A DNA stretch of 64,000 nt, from positions 682,001 to 746,000 of the forward strand of contig NZ_CP022881.1 of NCBI RefSeq assembly GCF_003491325.1, given 5' to 3'. Shown piece by piece: positions 61,830-64,000 of the stretch; the stretch's first letter is position 1; each line of letters opens with the position of its first letter. The notes beneath the pieces are model-generated. The model was not told where the DNA came from. It ran no database searches and saw only the letters and a list, made by a program, of their open reading frames with translations. The DNA comes from Staphylococcus sp. M0911. Its GTDB lineage: Bacteria > Bacillota > Bacilli > Staphylococcales > Staphylococcaceae. Made by a program: the position numbers and the translations under genes.

Positions 61830-63785
61830 TTAAGAATGTAAGGGGTTGTTTACTTTAATATATGTGTATTCATGCGCTTCATCTTCTAAGCGCATGGTAG
61901 TCACGCACTTATAATCAATTGATTTAGCAAATATTACATTTTGAATTTCAGAGATTCTTTCATTAGAAACATCGGTAATTGTATCTAAAATTTGGTGTAT
62001 GATGTTCGCTATATCGTTCCAAATTAAATCTTCTAAATCATCTTGATTAGCAGATTGTACAACGTTTAATATTAATTCACCTAAATGATTTTGGACAGTT
62101 GAATAAAATGCTTTATTGAAAACAGAGTCTTTAGATTCTGTCAAAATACGAGATTTCTCGTGAAATTGATTTGTAGCATAACCCATGCTATTTAATCTAG
62201 CTTGATCGATTCGTAATCCTTCAAAATCTCTTACATATAAATGATTTAATGAACCATCTTCGTTAAAATGTGCTATTGCGTTCTGTAGATGTGCTTCAAG
62301 TGCAATGCCGTACTTAGTTAATAGGGGCACTACTAAGCCTAATAGGGCATGACTATAATCTTTCATCCAAGCTTGGGCAGCTTCATCGTATGAAGTGAAG
62401 TCATTGTGATTTTGGTATAACTTAATTAATGACACAATTGGCGGCTCAGGGTGATATGGATATTGGGCAACTAGACTTGATGGAATCATTGATGTTAACC
62501 CTTTTTCCTTAAGATGAATGTTAATATTGGTTCTAAACAATGTACCTAATTGTTCACTACGCTCTGTTTGTATCGGGTCTTGGTCGTTTCTATTATAAAA
62601 ATGGATACCAGCTAATTCATCAATGACCGATGATGCATATGGTTTGAATGTCATGTCATTAACTAATATTTGATTTAAAATGTGGGTCACTAATGGACCG
62701 TTATGTGTGGTTTGTTCCGATAATGTTCTAATCTCTCCTGTAATATGCACATTAGTTGATAATTTAATATGAGGATCTTCATTAGGTGCTTTTGGCATCA
62801 ATGTTCTAAATGATAACCCAGCATAATACGGTAAAGTACAATGTGTCTTTATGATCAAATGTTGATCAAGTTCTTTACTATAATCACGAGCAAGCACTTC
62901 ATCATATTGCCAAGGATGCACAATCATCACATGATAATCATCTAGACTGATATCATGATATTCTTTTACTTCATCCTGAAGTTGTTGATACATTTTAGGG
63001 AAAAGTTGGTTCATCATGTCATTATAAGATTTAGCTAATGATTGAACTCTACTAAATTGATGATGTATCAAAATAATTTTCAAATTAATGGGTTGCGCAA
63101 ATTCAGGAGAATATTTAAATGTCTCACTAGAATTCATACCTTTTCTTAACTTTGCTCCTGGATGTAGGGGATGACCTTCAATAACAGATTGTTCTGAACG
63201 TAAATAGCTATCGTCATGATTTTTAATAATATCAAACAAAGGTCGTGACTCATCTTTCATACTATAGGCTTGATAGCTAATAGCAAAAATCATATTTGCA
63301 GCGCTGTTAGTTAAATCATCTTTAAATTGATCGCTCGCCTCGTTGTCTAACTCCGGTGCTTCAATTAAAACCAATTCTAAAATATCATTCGGATGTTCTA
63401 CTCGATAAAATATTGAATCATTTATGGATTGATAATAAAAAGGACCTTCAACATCTACACGATTAAATGCATGTTTACCACTTATAGGTGCATATAACTT
63501 TTTGTGAGATGCTTTAAATTCTATTTCTAAAACTTCAGGTCGATGGCTTGATAAACCTTCAATATCTTTACTTTTTAATATTCTGCTATGATCATTGCCA
63601 TTTACCAAATTTTCTCTATGTATGGATGTGACTAATCTTTGTGTCACTTTATCGCGACCGATATTTACATTTTCAATAAAGTATTGAGACCATTCTGGAT
63701 GAGATTGACTTAAAAATTGATAAGCATTTTGCTCATCTTTGGTCAATTTTAAATTATGTTCTTTTGTGTTTTTAATTAAATTCAT
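61830..63785 (-). CDS. sfaD: Staphyloferrin A synthetase SfaD (IucA/IucC family)
   Basis: NRPS-independent siderophore synthetase, 651 residues, which condenses citrate with D-ornithine; SfaB, outside the window, adds the second citrate. Family motifs include the HPLHPGAKLRKG ATP site, HPWQYDEVLARDY, KLSTNVHITGEIRTL and LEAHLQNAIAHFNEDG in the C-terminal palm. GAGGTG precedes the ATG. Divergent from sfaA with a near-perfect Fur box between them. IucA/C alone does not fix the product, but gene order next to asp23 and the divergent MFS gene support staphyloferrin A. Confidence 0.87.
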   Translation of the reverse strand: MNLIKNTKEHNLKLTKDEQNAYQFLSQSHPEWSQYFIENVNIGRDKVTQRLVTSIHRENLVNGNDHSRILKSKDIEGLSSHRPEVLEIEFKASHKKLYAPISGKHAFNRVDVEGPFYYQSINDSIFYRVEHPNDILELVLIEAPELDNEASDQFKDDLTNSAANMIFAISYQAYSMKDESRPLFDIIKNHDDSYLRSEQSVIEGHPLHPGAKLRKGMNSSETFKYSPEFAQPINLKIILIHHQFSRVQSLAKSYNDMMNQLFPKMYQQLQDEVKEYHDISLDDYHVMIVHPWQYDEVLARDYSKELDQHLIIKTHCTLPYYAGLSFRTLMPKAPNEDPHIKLSTNVHITGEIRTLSEQTTHNGPLVTHILNQILVNDMTFKPYASSVIDELAGIHFYNRNDQDPIQTERSEQLGTLFRTNINIHLKEKGLTSMIPSSLVAQYPYHPEPPIVSLIKLYQNHNDFTSYDEAAQAWMKDYSHALLGLVVPLLTKYGIALEAHLQNAIAHFNEDGSLNHLYVRDFEGLRIDQARLNSMGYATNQFHEKSRILTESKDSVFNKAFYSTVQNHLGELILNVVQSANQDDLEDLIWNDIANIIHQILDTITDVSNERISEIQNVIFAKSIDYKCVTTMRLEDEAHEYTYIKVNNPLHS

Positions 63786-63845
63786 AATTCACCTCTAAAA
63801 AAATATTTTACAAAAATTAATAAGATTTGTATAATCCATATTAAT

Positions 63846-63864
63846 GATAATGATTATTATTATC
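63846..63864. promoter_or_regulatory. Fur box between sfaD and sfaA
   Basis: GATAATGATTATTATTATC matches the 19-bp Fur consensus (GATAATGATAATCATTATC) at 17 positions. It lies 24 bases before the sfaA start and 61 bases before sfaD, so iron-loaded Fur could repress both. Confidence 0.85.
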
Positions 63865-63887
63865 AATTAAAAAGACAGGTGAAATTT

Positions 63888-64000
63888 ATGGCTAAATTTT
63901 TCTTTTCCAGTTCATTTCTTCTGTTTTTAGGGAATTGGATTGGGCAAATCGGGTTAAACTGGTTTGTACTTACTACATATCATAACGCAGTTTATTTAGG
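63888..64000 (+). CDS. sfaA: Staphyloferrin A exporter SfaA, N-terminus only (MFS)
   Basis: 37 codons before the window ends, beginning MAKFFFSSSFLLFLGNWIGQ: an N-terminal membrane helix with the G-N-W pattern common in siderophore MFS exporters. AGGTG precedes the ATG. Divergent from sfaD and behind the Fur box. Identification relies on this context; only the first helix is visible. Confidence 0.7.
   Translation, partial: MAKFFFSSSFLLFLGNWIGQIGLNWFVLTTYHNAVYL

Overview
This window looks like the chromosome of a low-GC Firmicute, and the gene set points to Staphylococcus. The signs are femX beside an AcrB-type transporter, sarV beside the molybdenum genes, the tagatose-6-phosphate lac operon lacRABCDFEG, the opuD2-amaP-asp23 stress module and the staphyloferrin A locus. 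Most proteins are close to, but not identical with, the S. aureus sequences I remember, so a coagulase-negative species is likely. The species cannot be fixed from sequence reading alone.

Layout. 1-7724 holds molybdate uptake (modA end, modB, modC) and molybdenum cofactor synthesis (moeB, moaB, moaC on the other strand, moeA, mobB, moaE, moaD, mobA, moaA). 8008-12732 holds sarV (3' end frameshifted), a MarR-MFS efflux pair, a VOC-fold protein, a small membrane protein and the cell-wall gene femX. 12855-24768 holds an RND transporter, small membrane and coiled-coil proteins, an AEC transporter, the glucose uptake/dehydrogenase pair, a GNAT protein, topB and the purine permease pbuG behind a PurBox pair. 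24882-39067 is the full S10-spc-alpha ribosomal run from rpsJ to rplQ, with secY, adk, infA and rpoA. 39376-43765 holds the ECF transporter core, truA, and rplM-rpsI behind a leader hairpin.

43829-45625 is the main accessory segment: a predicted HExxH metalloprotease and an overlapping MerR-TipAS regulator. It sits between two near-identical copies (42 and 43 nt) of the rpsI terminator. Its promoter has a 19-bp spacer containing a 13-bp dyad, as expected for a MerR-activated promoter. It is followed by a sirtuin gene, the lac operon (46610-54023), a secreted or anchored alpha/beta hydrolase, three oxidoreductases, the sigma-B-type opuD2/amaP/DUF2273/asp23 cluster, and the divergent, Fur-boxed sfaD/sfaA genes at the right edge.

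Two apparent lesions stand out. sarV has lost one A in a poly-A run, which cuts about 16 C-terminal residues. LacR has a proline at position 40, inside the DNA-recognition helix, where the family nearly always has leucine. No rRNA, tRNA, CRISPR array, transposase or integrase was seen.
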